Below, piece after piece: positions 34,871 through 46,364 of a stretch of 64,000 nucleotides of DNA (position 1 is the stretch's first letter; each line of letters begins with the position of its first letter). Source of the stretch: Hexactinellida sp. DTS-2022 (taxonomy: Eukaryota > Porifera > Hexactinellida); the NCBI GenBank assembly GCA_028753945.1, contig JAPNXP010000010.1, positions 747,042 through 811,041 of the forward strand, read 5' to 3'. A program made the position numbers and the translations under genes. The notes under the pieces were generated by a model, which did not search any database, was not told the origin of the DNA, and saw only the letters and a program-made list of their open reading frames with translations.

Positions 34871-35298
34871 GATTTATTAATTTCGACTTGGGAAAATTTT
34901 TAACGGGACTTTTTGCTTTTTTTGTCCCATAAGAAAATAAATGCAATAACAAGAAAGTTTTTTAATAAATAGTATCAGAAAAGTATTTTGCAACTGATAG
35001 CTCTTCACGATTTTTTAATCCGTCCTCATTTTCCGATAATTAGGCTCAAAGTTGCCACAATTCACCCTTAACTTTCTAAAATCGTAAATTAATTAATATT
35101 CAATTATGCAATTATTTCGTGGTTTCGATGAAGAACTACTATTTATGAATAATTCAATTAGATTCAATGTTATTAGGATTCATGTTTATTGCTGATATCA
35201 TAGTTACAATAAATAATTCTAGTATATATGAATAAATAATTTACATTCAATAGCTATTACTATACAAATCGATTCCTGATATCATAGTTACAATAAAG
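34871..35298. other. AT-rich DNA, no gene seen
   Basis: No recognisable content other than a repeated gatatcatagttacaata phrase at ~35195 and ~35278. Confidence 0.5.
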
Positions 35299-35801
35299 TA
35301 CAGTGCAACCTCTATAAGTGGGGTCTCTATAAATGGGGAACCTCCATAAGTGGGGAATTTTTTTACCATATTCGTATATATCCATACAAATGAACCTCTA
35401 TAAGCGGGGAAGTGGGGAATGGGGGACCATAAATTTCAAGGAGTTTTTATCTGCATACAAAACAACCTCCATAAATGGGGGGAATGGACAAATCCTAACA
35501 TGATTCTTATAAAATAATACAATATTTCCAATAAATCGACTCTAAAGTTCTACAGAAAAATATTTTCGATTGATCTACTCTGATGTTTTTAGAAGAAATC
35601 ACCTAGTGTAGATCAGCAGTTAACTAAATTGTCATAATATACAAATAATAACTATAACGTGCATTAATGTGTGTGTTATATGAATACTTTGTATAATATA
35701 GCATATATAATGTTTTTCCAATTGAATTTTATAACCGGGGAATGGGGGGCAATTGAAATTTTCCCCGTCCCATGCTCCCCACTTATAGAGGTTCCACTGT
35801 A
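35299..35801. mobile_element. pogo-like MITE, copy 2
   Basis: TA-cagtgcaacctctataagtg to cacttatagaggttccactg-TA. Nearly identical to copy 1 at 18970-19473, with a better preserved right end. No ORF. Confidence 0.88.
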
Positions 35802-35875
35802 TTCTATTTATATGAATAATTCAATTTGATTCAATAGCTGCTACTATATAAATCAATTTCTAATTCATAGTTGTA

Positions 35876-36785
35876 TCATGGCCTACTATATAATACGGAT
35901 AGATAAGTCAAGTAGTATTTGCTCATTTCATTCCAGGACAGTGTTTACTTTCTAATTGCTCCTAAAATGAATTACCTATCGTCATGGAATAAACTAAACG
36001 AGGTTTTCAAATACGCCAGAAACATCCCATCAGGGGTGGATCTAGCCACTAAAATTTGGGGGGGGGGGGGGGGGGGGCTATTTCAACAAAATAGGACTAC
36101 AATTCAAAATAGAATGAAATTTTCTAATAGGTTAAAATTTTGGGGGAGTGCGCACCCCCCGCACCCCCCCTCTAGATCCACCCCTGATACCCATATATGG
36201 TAATTAATACTAATTATGAAGTAGAGATTTGAAGTGGAGATTGAAGTAGAGATTCAGTGAACATTAGCTAAATAAGTCACAAGAACGGTCATTAAACTGA
36301 CTGGGCAACATGTACGTCGTCAAACAGCACTTTTAAGACTTAGATTAATATCTAACTATACATTTCAAAAAAATACAAAAGATATGGTTTGATAACAATA
36401 GTATAATTATTTACTTACATTGACGTTGAAAAGAATTTGAGTGAAAGGAAGGACATAATTTGTTACTGTAGTTAGTTTTTAACAAGAAAAATGCATTAGG
36501 ATAAAAATGGCAAAGTTAGATTCTCAAATTATCTAAAAAATTAACATTTATTTAACATCATTGCCATATATGGGTATGTATATTTGATTACGTCATTGTG
36601 GTTAAATCTGAAGAGAAATCATTCTCAATAGTATTTTAGATGTTTCCAGCGTATTTGAAAACCTAAGTTTAGTTTATTCCATGACAATAGGTAATTTATT
36701 TACGAGCAATTAGAAAGTAAACACTGGCCTGGAAATAAAATGGCAAATACTTGACTTATCTAGCCGTATTATATAGTAGGCCATG
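35876..36785. mobile_element. P-type foldback element, copy 2
   Basis: Ends catggcctactatataatacgg and inverse; flanked by perfect 7 bp duplications GTTGTAT (35869-35875 and 36786-36792). Arms pair at ~35876-36025 with ~36640-36785. The left arm has been invaded by a hAT MITE. No ORF of its own. Confidence 0.88.
36031..36186. mobile_element. hAT MITE nested in the foldback
   Basis: Starts caggggtggatctag, ends ctagatccacccctg. Flanks catcccat and atacccat match in five of eight positions. Includes a G-run of about 20 (36057-36077) and a C-rich counterpart. Confidence 0.82.
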
Positions 36786-36792
36786 GTTGTAT

Positions 36793-37228
36793 TAAAGTTT
36801 TTCCTATATGAAAATTTAATTTCACTCAACAGTTATTCAATTTCAGAACGATTTCTGATATTCAAACAATGGATTAATGAGATGGAATATCTATTTGTAT
36901 AAATATTTATAAACTTAATCCCATATGTCATTCAAAGTAAGCGAGTATGCTGATTTCAATTTCAAAACGATAACTGATATATAAACAATGGATTATTTGA
37001 GATGGAATTTCTAGTTTATGACTTTTCGTTTGTGTGCTTGTTTGGTGCCCGAATTGTATTAAAGTGATAGGGGGGTGTAAAACGCATTTATAATGGAAAT
37101 ATGAACTTAAACTCAAGATGGTTTAAGATAGAAAGAAGCATGAAATTTATCAAACGTTCCTTTGTCCCGTAACAAATTGATAAATGGGTGTAAACACCAT
37201 TTGACGTTCATGACATGGCGAAAAAAAT
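36793..37228. other. AT-rich flank with body-type remnants
   Basis: Fragments like aactcaagatggtttaagatag match the array bodies from about 37090. No gene. Confidence 0.5.
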
Positions 37229-37340
37229 CCAAAATTGCAGCCTGTGTCGACAGCATGTTCCATTGGAGGCACTATCAATAGACCACCACCAAAATATAGT
37301 GCCACCAAAGGAACATGCGTCGGCACTGCTGCAATTTTGG
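37229..37340. repeat. Solitary hairpin copy
   Basis: Consensus hairpin with left arm tgtgtcgac and right arm gcactgctgc. Not followed by a body of either type. Confidence 0.86.
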
Positions 37341-37752
37341 ATTTTTTATTTCTTGAATTCAGCTATTAGCTAAACTATCCTATTCCTATTTACTGGTTTA
37401 TTTAATGCATTTAATCTACGTAGTTGGGTATTAACTATTGCAATAGTACGAAATCTTCTGTTGAACCATTCATAAGACGAGCCCTTTGGTCTCGGTCACC
37501 TCGCGACGGATAACTCCACCGCTACTCGGGCTTGCTTTTTGTCATTAGACAATAAACATTAACATAAAGATTTGAAGAAATTGCATTCGTATTCAGCATA
37601 CTTGTTTGCCTTTTCCAGCATTTGGAAGTTAGCCTCTAAATTCATTATGAATTTTCCTAGATTTGTATGCTTTTCTTTGTGATCAACAACAACCACAAAA
37701 GTTACTTATGAAATTTGTACAGTATTTTGTGATCGGCATTATAGACATTATA
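37341..37752. other. AT-rich DNA with a reversed Helitron-like 3' end
   Basis: gacgagccctttggtctcgg at ~37476 is the inverse of the 3' end at 26520. Otherwise nothing recognised. Confidence 0.5.
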
Positions 37753-37780
37753 AACTGTCGGCACAGCTGTAATTTTAGAT
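37753..37780. repeat. Right half of a hairpin, diverged
   Basis: aactgtcggcacagctgtaattttag corresponds to the right arm only; the LINE remnant starts directly after it. Confidence 0.6.
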
Positions 37781-38284
37781 CTTTCCTTTAATAGTGACAA
37801 CAAACCTCGACCCATCTGTTTTAAGCTCGAATCGAAATATGAGAAACAAAGAATAGTGGCATCTGCGGACAAGGTTAAGTTAAATCAACGATTTAAAACA
37901 ATTTACCTTAAACCAGACCTGACGAAGATGGAGAAGATCTTACAAAAGGAGGCCTGGGAAAATCTAAAGCAATCAATAACTAAGCACTCAGACAAACGAT
38001 GGAAATTAAAAATTTCAATGTAGTCGAAATATTACCTAATGTAGATTGAACTACCCCAGGGATTTAGATATTATCACATGACACTCTACCCCATTCTCTT
38101 GACCCGACTTTATCATTACTACCAGACTTTGTAAGCGATTCACAATATTCCACTTATCCAAATGGAATTAATTTCATGTACACAAACTGCCGTTCACTCA
38201 GCAATAAGTACTTAGAAATTGAGCAGTTAATAAATGCAGAAATAATTCATTTTGCCGCCATTACTGAAACTTGGTTCAAGCCGG

Positions 38285-39541
38285 TGTATAATCTGGGCTG
38301 TTACACCGGGTATAATCTGTCCTAGTCCAGATTATTCCCGGGGTTATTCTGTCCTAGGACAGATTATACCCCCAGGTATGAAGTGGGCTAGCCCAAAATA
38401 TACCCCCCTAGCCCAGATTATACCCCCATGGGGATATAATCTGGGCTAGGACAGAATATACTCCCTGGCCTAATTATGTCATGTGCGAAAATGTGGTGCG
38501 TGTGGTGTGATAACTTATATATGTATGCATAAATGTTGCATGCAACATTGTAACATACAAGGTGCAACAATTTTGAATGAATATCGAACACTCAACAATT
38601 CGCATGAAATATCGCAAAACAAATTTGTATGCAACATTCCAAATATACGATGCAACTTTGTTCTACTATCAAATTTTCTTCGTATATAAACAAATAAACG
38701 TATGTCCCATCTCTATGTTAAATAATTCTTGAATATAACGAATTATTCATGAACTATTAACTTTTTGGCAAATTTGGGTATTCGCGAAATGGATAGTTTA
38801 TTTGCAAAGTTTACCCGAAGAGAAGTTGAATTTGATCTAATATTTGGTAGTTTTAACAATCAATAATGGATTATTCGGCAAAAAGAATAGTTTATAATCT
38901 ATTCACAATTATTTGTCATTTTTTTTCAATGAATTAGTACGTATTTAGTTATAAAAATTAAGACCACATAATATAAACTTATGTTGGGTGTTTTTTGTTC
39001 AATCGTCATTCAAAATACAGTGGATGCCGGTTATAAGCACATCGTCGGGAACTGCACTTGATGTGCTTATAACCGGCATAATTTATATAGGGTATAATAA
39101 CCGGTATATGGCAAGTTGACAACCGTTTTCCAACATAGTGTTCTTATTTCCGATATATTCATATAACCGGCGTGCTTATATCCGACATCTACTGACTACA
39201 TATTTGATAACCTACTACTACTGTCCCGTCCCGAAAATTGGGTATCTGGATTTTCCGGGACTGTCCCTTCCCGTTCCGAAAATTAGGCATACCCAATAAG
39301 AGAGGGATATATTCTGTCCTAGCCCAGATTATACCCCCAAGGGGGTATAATCTGGGCTAGAGGGGTATATTTTGGGCTAGCCCACTTCATACCCAGGGTA
39401 TAATCTGTCCTAGCCCACTTCATTCCCGGGAGTATATTCTGGCCTAGGACAGATTATACCCGGGTATATACTGATGGGGGGTTAATCTGGGCTGCTACAC
39501 CGGGGTTATTCGAGGACGGGGGTATAATCTGGGCTGTTACA
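38285..39541. mobile_element. Palindrome-ended element inside the LINE (4 bp duplication)
   Basis: Flanked by CCGG on both sides (38281-38284, 39542-39545). Removing the insert and one CCGG restores the LINE frame (ETWFKP-GYELQL). It starts tgtataatctgggctgttac and ends gggctgttaca. Both ends are filled with alternating inverted motifs such as tataatctgggctagg and cctagcccagattata. TGT...ACA plus 4 bp duplication suggests Ginger, but no transposase is present. A further 175 bp inverted-repeat MITE sits within it. Confidence 0.85.
39018..39192. mobile_element. Nested MITE with CAGTGGATGCCGG ends
   Basis: Starts cagtggatgccggttataag, ends gcttatatccgacatctactg, an imperfect inverted repeat. 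Repeated accggcataatt/ataaccggc motifs inside. TA precedes the left end; the right flank is not TA, so a pogo assignment is tentative. Confidence 0.65.
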
Positions 39542-42325
39542 CCGGGTTATGAACTACAATTACATGGATACCACGGCTTTTTCTGCTCTAGAGAAGACTA
39601 TAGAGGAGGAGGTGTAGTAGCGCTTTACATAGATGACAAAATGACAATAAAGCACTATCCGATAGAATCTAAATAATTTAACCGTATTAACATATTAGTC
39701 ATCAAGGTGGAATTCATCAAGTCTACCTACATTTGTTTAGTGTATCGACCCCCAAACTCTTCGATCCAAGATACAAAATTATTGTGCGATTATATCAAAA
39801 CCTTTGAAGGTAAAGATGTTATTCTACTGGGCGACTTAAATCTACCCGGGATTGATTGGTCCTCTCACCTAGCTTCTGGTTGCCAAAATCAATCAGTTGC
39901 AACTGAATTCTTAAATGCTATTGATGACCTATTCATCTATCAACATATTACCGAACCTACACGTAAGAAGTTTCAACCTATTTTTAAAACTGCTTCCTAT
40001 AAAGCCATACTGGATTTAGTATTTACAAATAATCAGTATCAGGTCAGCAAACTAGTATATAGACCTCCTCTCAGTGGATGCGACCACGATGTTATCTTCT
40101 TCAACTACAACACCGCAGTTCCAAAAAGACTAGGAAAAGTGTACCTATACCACAAAATAGACATGTTCCTAGCTGAACAACTTTTCAAGGACTCGCTACC
40201 AGCCTTCACACTTGCTCATTCTTTAGATACATTATGGAATAAATTTTTAGATCTATACTCTCGTCTGCTTTCCCTAGTCCCTACTATCAATCGGAAAGAC
40301 GTAAACCATCATATTTAAGACCAATACCTTCAAGCTTGCTCCGACAGAGAAATTTTCGTGTTGGTCGAAGTATATAGAAATAGTCCAAATCTACACAGTC
40401 TATCCGCATATAAGAAAACAAGGGATACAGTATCTAAACTTTCAAAAAAATTGAGACTGGATTATGAGAATCAACTTGTAAACGATTTTAAATCCCCCTC
40501 TTCGGTCCGCAAGTTCTTTAAACATGCCAAACAATACAGAAATTCCAATACTTCTGCTATATCTTTACTTAAAGATTCTGGAAACCTAAATGTTACTGAC
40601 TCAGAGACGGCAGATACTTTTATTAAACATTTTGAAACAGTCTATAACAGACCTGTAGCTCGTGGGAATTACCTAAACACTCTTCCTCGAGTTCTAACAT
40701 CACTGGACGATGTAATAATCACAGAACAGATACTACTTCAGAAATTGGAACTTTTAGATATTTCTAAATCACCAGGTCCTGATATTAATATACATCCCAG
40801 ATTACTGAAAATGTTCTCCCATCATTTTTCTATCCTACTAACGATCCTGTTTTCAAAAAGTATCCTAACAGGTGTACTACCTAGTGACTGGAAGAATGCT
40901 TACATAATTCCAATTCATAAAAAACTTTCCAAGCAGCATGCAAAGAATTTCAGGCCCATATCAATCACTTCAGCAATTATAAAGATATTAGAATCTATCA
41001 TTAAACCACGACACATTGTTGACCATGTGATAAAGAATGACATTATCCATCCTGACCAACATGGGTTTGTTCCCGGCAGTTCAACCGTGTCTAACCTACT
41101 AGAAGCCCTTGAAAATTGGACATTATCCCTGGATAACAAGTTAGATGTAGATATGTCTATATTGACTTCGAAAAGGCCTTTGACAAGGTATAGCATAGTA
41201 TTCTCTTGGATAAACTAGAATACATAGGCATAAGAGGTATACTTTTTAACTGGCTTGAATGTTTTCTGATAAACAGGAAACAGAAAGTTAAATTACAGGA
41301 AACTCTTTCTAAATGGTCTACTTTAACTAGTGGAATTCCACAAGGATCAGTACATGGGCCCATCCTCTTCTTAATATACACATTTGACATCCATCTAAAT
41401 CCTTCTATAGCAAACCTCAGCTTGATAACAGTGTTTATATGTCTTCCTTTGCTGATGATACCAAGTATTATACTGATGCGCACTTGGATAACAACTGCCT
41501 TAAACTCGAATCTACATTAATCTCACTACTGAATTGGTCACAAAGAAATTATATGTCTATCAATATGGATAAATGTAACTTACTTCACCTTGGTAAAAGA
41601 CTACACCAAAATTACTCATACTCTATCGACACAATTACTCCTCACCAGACTTCACTAATAAAAGAAATGGGTGTATTGGTGGATGACCAGCTCACCTTCA
41701 CAGCGCATATTGCTAAAATCTCACTTGAAGGAAATAGAGCATTGGGTTTAGTTAAGCAGACTTTTTTCTGCATAACGCCAAATATATTTAAAATAGTATA
41801 TAGATCTCTGATTCGTCCAAATACGCTATACGCATACGCTAGTCAGATCTGGTCACCCTTCTTCATTAAAGATATACAGAAACTATAAAAATCCCCCGGA
41901 GAGCCACTAAATGTGTCCAGGGTATGAAACATCTTCCCTACCGTGTTATACTGGAATTATTAGGGTTAACTTGTCTAGAGGTAAGAAGGAAACGTGGTGA
42001 CTTAATTCTTATGTGGAAATACATAAATGGCACATCCGGCATTAAGTTTAGTCAACTGAATCTATTCAATCCTTTAAGCGGTTATCTCCGTGGTAATTCT
42101 TTAACTTTATTAGCACCTTCAAACCGGCCGCCTAACACAAGAATAAGGAGTAACTTTTTCACTGAAAGAATTGTGAGTATTTGGAACAAACTACCAAATG
42201 AAATTGTTACAGCTCCGTCTATATCCACATTCAAGAGTAGACTGGACAGTCATTGGGAAGACCCCAAAAACTTCCCCCGTGCTCCTGTTACAAACCTTAA
42301 AATTAGATTAAGATTAGATTAGATG

Positions 42326-42523
42326 TGCATAAGCCCACTTACTGGGCAGTACTTTTATGTATACTGTTCAAAAACACTCTAATCTCAATTTATGAAATGT
42401 TCAGAAAGGGGCCTTAATTTTTCAAAATGATTGCCGGAGGCCCTTGAATTTGTCGCTATAAAAAAGTTTTCCCAAATTTTCGAGACCGGCATGGGTGCTT
42501 AAATCGCGAGATATACCCTAAAG
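42326..42523. other. Spacer after the LINE
   Basis: No gene. Ends with the CCCTAAAG duplication of the next element. Confidence 0.6.
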
Positions 42524-43927
42524 CAGTGGTACTTAACCGGTGGGGAATAACCCACTAGTGGGAATAGAGGATCCTCAGGTGGGGAATGGAGCTTCAGGCT
42601 AAAAGTTTACAAATCATTGACAGTAGTTTGGAACAGGGTTTTTTAAGGTTGAGACCTTGGTATAACTCAGAGCGGCCTTGGTGTAACTAAACACTGCAGC
42701 GGCCGCAGGCCGACCCATAATCGTGGTGAGACTCAAAAAAATCTTGGTGCAAAATTTACACCAAGATTGGCCTCAAAAGGAAACCTGGTTTGGAATATTT
42801 TCTTAAAATTCAAACTGTTCAATTTATTGTATTAAATTATACTTGTACTTATTTTCAGATTTCTAGGTTGAACTCGTACGTTTATTCTACAGGTATTCAC
42901 TGCTTCCAGATCATACCTGCAGTGTTGTCCAGACAAATTCTTGACTTCTAGAGGGTTTGAGCGCCCAAAAAAATTCGCACGCTCGCTACGCTCGCCGTTG
43001 TTCATTATAAACATTGACACGAGAATTAGTTTGAGATTCCCTTGACATATCAAATATTGAAAAACAAAATGCTCATTCAAAATTTAGAGTGGAAATCACG
43101 AATCAATATAATTCTATACGGATTTGTTACCTCTGGGAACTCCGGGGTGCTCAAATCCATATAAAATCAAATTCAAATATCGCCTTGACTTGCTTAGAAA
43201 TTTTATATTGTCCTTTTCAAGAAATATCCTTGGCATAAGCATAACACTCTGTTCTGCTGGTCCGTCTATGGTCGGACTAGTTTTCATTTGCTGTAACTAT
43301 GTTATATTATAGGATGGTCTAGTATGGCTGGACTACAGAAAATATTTTCCCGTAGAAATTCCAAAGCCTTAGTTTCTCTTGTGGTAAAAAATGCTCAATG
43401 AACATATAGCAGGGCTGTAAATAAATAATTTATATTTACTTAGATCAAATCATTTGAGATTTCAAATAATTTCAAATCAAATCATTTGCCACTCAATATT
43501 CCCGTGAATCAATTCAAATTAAATCAAATATTTGAAATATTTTGCTTATTTACAACCCTGATATATAGTTATGTATTTATAGGTTTCACTTGACCAGAGG
43601 CGGCGCGAGGGTGGGGCCAGTTGGGGCCTGTACCGCACCTAAATTAAGGTGCCCCACCTCATTGATGTGAGTGTGCCCCAGTTTAACAGCCTGTGGCCCA
43701 CCTGTGAAGCAATTGTGCCTCACCAGTGGCGGCTGGCTGGCGACGGACTAATAACAATAATATTAACTGGACTAATAACAATAATATTAAATCGATATTA
43801 TTAAGTGTACCCATAAAGTACAGTATATGAGACCATTTACTTGATAAATTATGTTCATATTTAGGTGGGGAATAGAGTAACTAGGTATCCAAAGTGGGAA
43901 ATGGCAGAGAAAGGTTAAGAACCACTG
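42524..43927. mobile_element. hAT-like element with perfect 8 bp duplication
   Basis: Starts cagtggtacttaacc, ends ggttaagaaccactg; flanked by CCCTAAAG (42516-42523 and 43928-43935). 1404 bp. Subterminal ggtggggaat repeats in both orientations. No transposase is legible. A small palindrome (aatcttggtgcaaaatttac and inverse) lies near 42745. Confidence 0.92.
43410..43560. mobile_element. Small hAT MITE nested in the hAT element
   Basis: Starts cagggctgtaaataa, ends ttatttacaaccctg; flanks acatatag and atatatag match in seven of eight positions. 151 bp, rich in caaatcatttgaaat repeats. Confidence 0.85.
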
Positions 43928-43935
43928 CCCTAAAG

Positions 43936-44919
43936 TACCAGAATCAGGCATAAAACTTAACTTGCCGAGGTTGGTCACGGAATCTTAGATTTTGACCATA
44001 CTATATTAGAAATGTATAAATATGCGAAATTCGAAATCAACATACATACTTATTTACCTATTATAACATTTGGAAGTTAGATTCTCATATATAAATGCGG
44101 TTTCTATTACTTTAATACAATCCGGACAAACACACAAACAAACAACAATCGAGATTTTATAGTATAGATTTTATCCAATATCAATGAGGTGGCATAAGTG
44201 TCCATGTCAAGTGCCACAAATGGGAATGTGGCTCTATCTCAGTGGAAAATAACTGCAATGATTAGAAATATATGCAAATAGTTGGTCTGATATTATATTA
44301 TCTTTAATACTGAGTCTAGTCTACAAGAATTGGTCTCACAAAATTATTATTTAATTTGCTCATTATCTTCTATCATTATATTCAAAACTCAATTGTTTTT
44401 TGTTTTGTGTGTTTGTCCAGAATTAATAGAAGAGCCCACATGAACTAGAGAGCTGAAGTTATGTATATAGGCGTAGTTTGGCATAACAATCTGGATCAAT
44501 TGTTTTCTAAGCGAACTATTGTGAGAATGATAGGAAATTTTACAAATTTGACTCGGTTGGTAGAATCTTATAAAGAATATATGCAACACATAGTGGAACA
44601 CCTTTGTGAATAATATAATATCAGATATTACGCACTTAACCTCAAAATTTCAGCTCTTATTAAACCAAACGGTATAGTAATAACCAATTGATTAAAATTC
44701 GATTGTTGTCAAAATGAACCTAGAGACTAGCTTACAACGGACAGTATACTAGGTAACCGAGTATGCTGAAAACGAATTTAGCATCTAAAAACTTATTTTA
44801 GGAACATAATATATAGTTGTTATTTACAAAAATAGGCAACAATTATTGAAAATACAAAGTGAACCTATAGGCTATAGGATAGCTTTTTTGGAAAATTGAC
44901 TCCACTGGCTCTATAAGTG
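43936..44919. other. AT-rich region with reversed Helitron-like pieces
   Basis: Around 44000-44170 the reverse complement of the Helitron-like 5' end (ggacaaacacacaaacaaac) appears; near 44390-44460 and 44740-44850 are forward pieces similar to the 142 bp repeat units. No gene. Confidence 0.5.
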
Positions 44920-44929
44920 TTATTTTATA

Positions 44930-45735
44930 TTGTAACTCACTTCTTCAGGACTGAACTGCGATAGAGAGAAAGCGGCTAATGTACTAATTAGAGTAGTAGT
45001 AGCATTGGGTAGAGTTGAAATTATATCATTTGGGATGAGTACTCCCTTATAAGTGGGTACAGGTAGACGTAAGTTGAGCGGGGAATTAGGAGCATAACTG
45101 TAGATTTGGAATTGACCAAAGTTAACTGCTGAGTGTTGTACAGAACCGGTGAACATTATCAGTGTGCAATATTCAACCAATTCTTTCTTGCTTGTTATAT
45201 ATAATGGGAAACCACGTCCTACGGGATTACCATTAAAAGCAGGGAATGCCTTGTTGTGTACCTCATAAGTCCAGTTCTTCAGCTCGATATCTTTTGCTAC
45301 ATCTTTGTCTTCTGGGTAGAACAGATCGATAATGGACTTTGTGTACGCTTCTATCGCATCCCACAACCTAACTCCGTCATCTCTGTAGAAGTAGTTCGGT
45401 AACTTGTCAGGATCTTCAATTCCACGCTCTGCAATGTTCCTCTTAATATAATATTACTCCAATGCACACTGTACAACTTATTGGATCTCTTGAATAGCTC
45501 ATTCTTCCCTGAATTAGCATCATCACCTCCAATAGAGAATATAAAATCGATTATGCCACCATCATTAATTAACTGTTTTCTAGCCTGTGTATTAATAGCC
45601 ATTGTGTAATGGAAACTAGGTCTGAGTAGCTTATACACGGGATGTGCATCTGGTAGTGTCCTCATTGTGGCTACACCATATGCTTCCATTGCAGCGTGAC
45701 ATGTCACGTAGTGAGAAGAGGTTTGATGATGCTAG
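44930..45735 (-). pseudogene. Lipoxygenase, C-terminal catalytic fragment
   Basis: Lipoxygenases are non-haem iron enzymes that add oxygen to polyunsaturated fatty acids. Minus-strand reading starts at SSHYVTCHAAMEAYGVATM, in which the two first iron-ligand His are spaced as in the family (H-x4-H). It continues HPVYKLLRPSFHYTMAINT, QLINDGG, PNYFYRDDGVRLWDAIEA and then FTGSVQHSAVNFGQ, holding the third His and the Asn ligand. One frameshift near 45440 separates the halves (ORFs 45351-45707 and 44920-45366). FSPEE is followed by gtgagt, a plausible splice donor; the last exon with the terminal Ile ligand is not seen. Upstream exons are cut off by a foldback element at 45781. Likely dead in this assembly, but a sequencing error could account for the single frameshift. 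Confidence 0.88.
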
Positions 45736-45780
45736 AGAGACAATCGGCATATTCATTATTATGACACAATTTATATCTAT

Positions 45781-46356
45781 GTTACGGAAGATGTTGGCGA
45801 TTGGAAGATGTTGGCTCGGTTAATTTGTATGGCTTTCTTCAGCACTAGTGAGGTTTCAGTTAACCGCAGCACTTATCAGGTTTCCAGTTATGTAGCATTG
45901 ATAAAGTTTCTAGTAACATTTGCAGTAATAAGGATTCCACAAATAGGATTTTGTAAACGCCAACATCTTCCGTATTGGAAGATGTTGGCTCGGGTATTAC
46001 AAATATAATTATGATCTGAAATATAGATAATATGTAAATACTAGAAGTAAACATGAATATATAGTGAACTCTCGTTATAACGAAGTGCTTAGGAACTGTA
46101 AATTCCTTCGTTATAACCGGATATAACGAAGGGATTTACAGTAATTATATTTGTAATTCCCGAGCCAACATCTTCCAATACGGAAGATGTTGGCGTTTAC
46201 AAAATCCTATTTGTGGAATCCTTATTACTGCAAATGTTACTAGAAACTTTATCAATGCTACATAACTGGAAATTTGATAAGTGCTGCGGTTAACTGAAAC
46301 CTCATTAGTGCTGAAGAAAAGCCATACAAATTAACCGAGCCAACATCTTCCGTAAC
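45781..46356. mobile_element. Foldback element with 6 bp duplication
   Basis: Starts gttacggaagatgttggc, ends with the inverse; flanked by ATCTAT (45775-45780 and 46357-46362). Arms of ~230 bp (45781-46013 and 46140-46356) nearly identical. The element begins where the lipoxygenase homology ends. The superfamily is not clear from the ends. Confidence 0.87.
46070..46141. mobile_element. Small inverted-repeat element in the foldback loop
   Basis: cgttataacgaagtgc, tccttcgttataacc and ggatataacgaaggga alternate, so this loop has its own palindromic insert. Possibly a pogo-type MITE; ends are not resolved. Confidence 0.5.
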
Positions 46357-46364
46357 ATCTATAT

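Larger units (their letters stand above)
37795..42325 (+). pseudogene. CR1/L2-type non-LTR retrotransposon, decayed
   Basis: An ORF1-like C-terminus (KPRPICFKLESKYEKQRIV, then YLKPDLTKMEKIL) is followed by an APE-type endonuclease (FMYTNCRSLSNKYLEIEQL, AAITETWFKP; after the insert GYELQLHGYHGFF, LVYRPPNSSIQD, LLGDLNLPGIDW). The reverse transcriptase covers ~40750-41600: SKSPGPDINIHPRLL, FRPISITSAIIKILE, DQHGFVPGSSTVSNL, IDFEKAFD, SGIPQGSVHGPILF and FADDTKYY with the catalytic Asp pair. The C-terminal domain reaches ~42325. Frame breaks: stop at ~39675, stop after NHHI (40316), then near 41155, 41430 and 41890. The 3' end finishes with attagattaagattagatta-like repeats, typical of LINE tails. 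It is broken and also split by 38285-39541. Confidence 0.9.
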
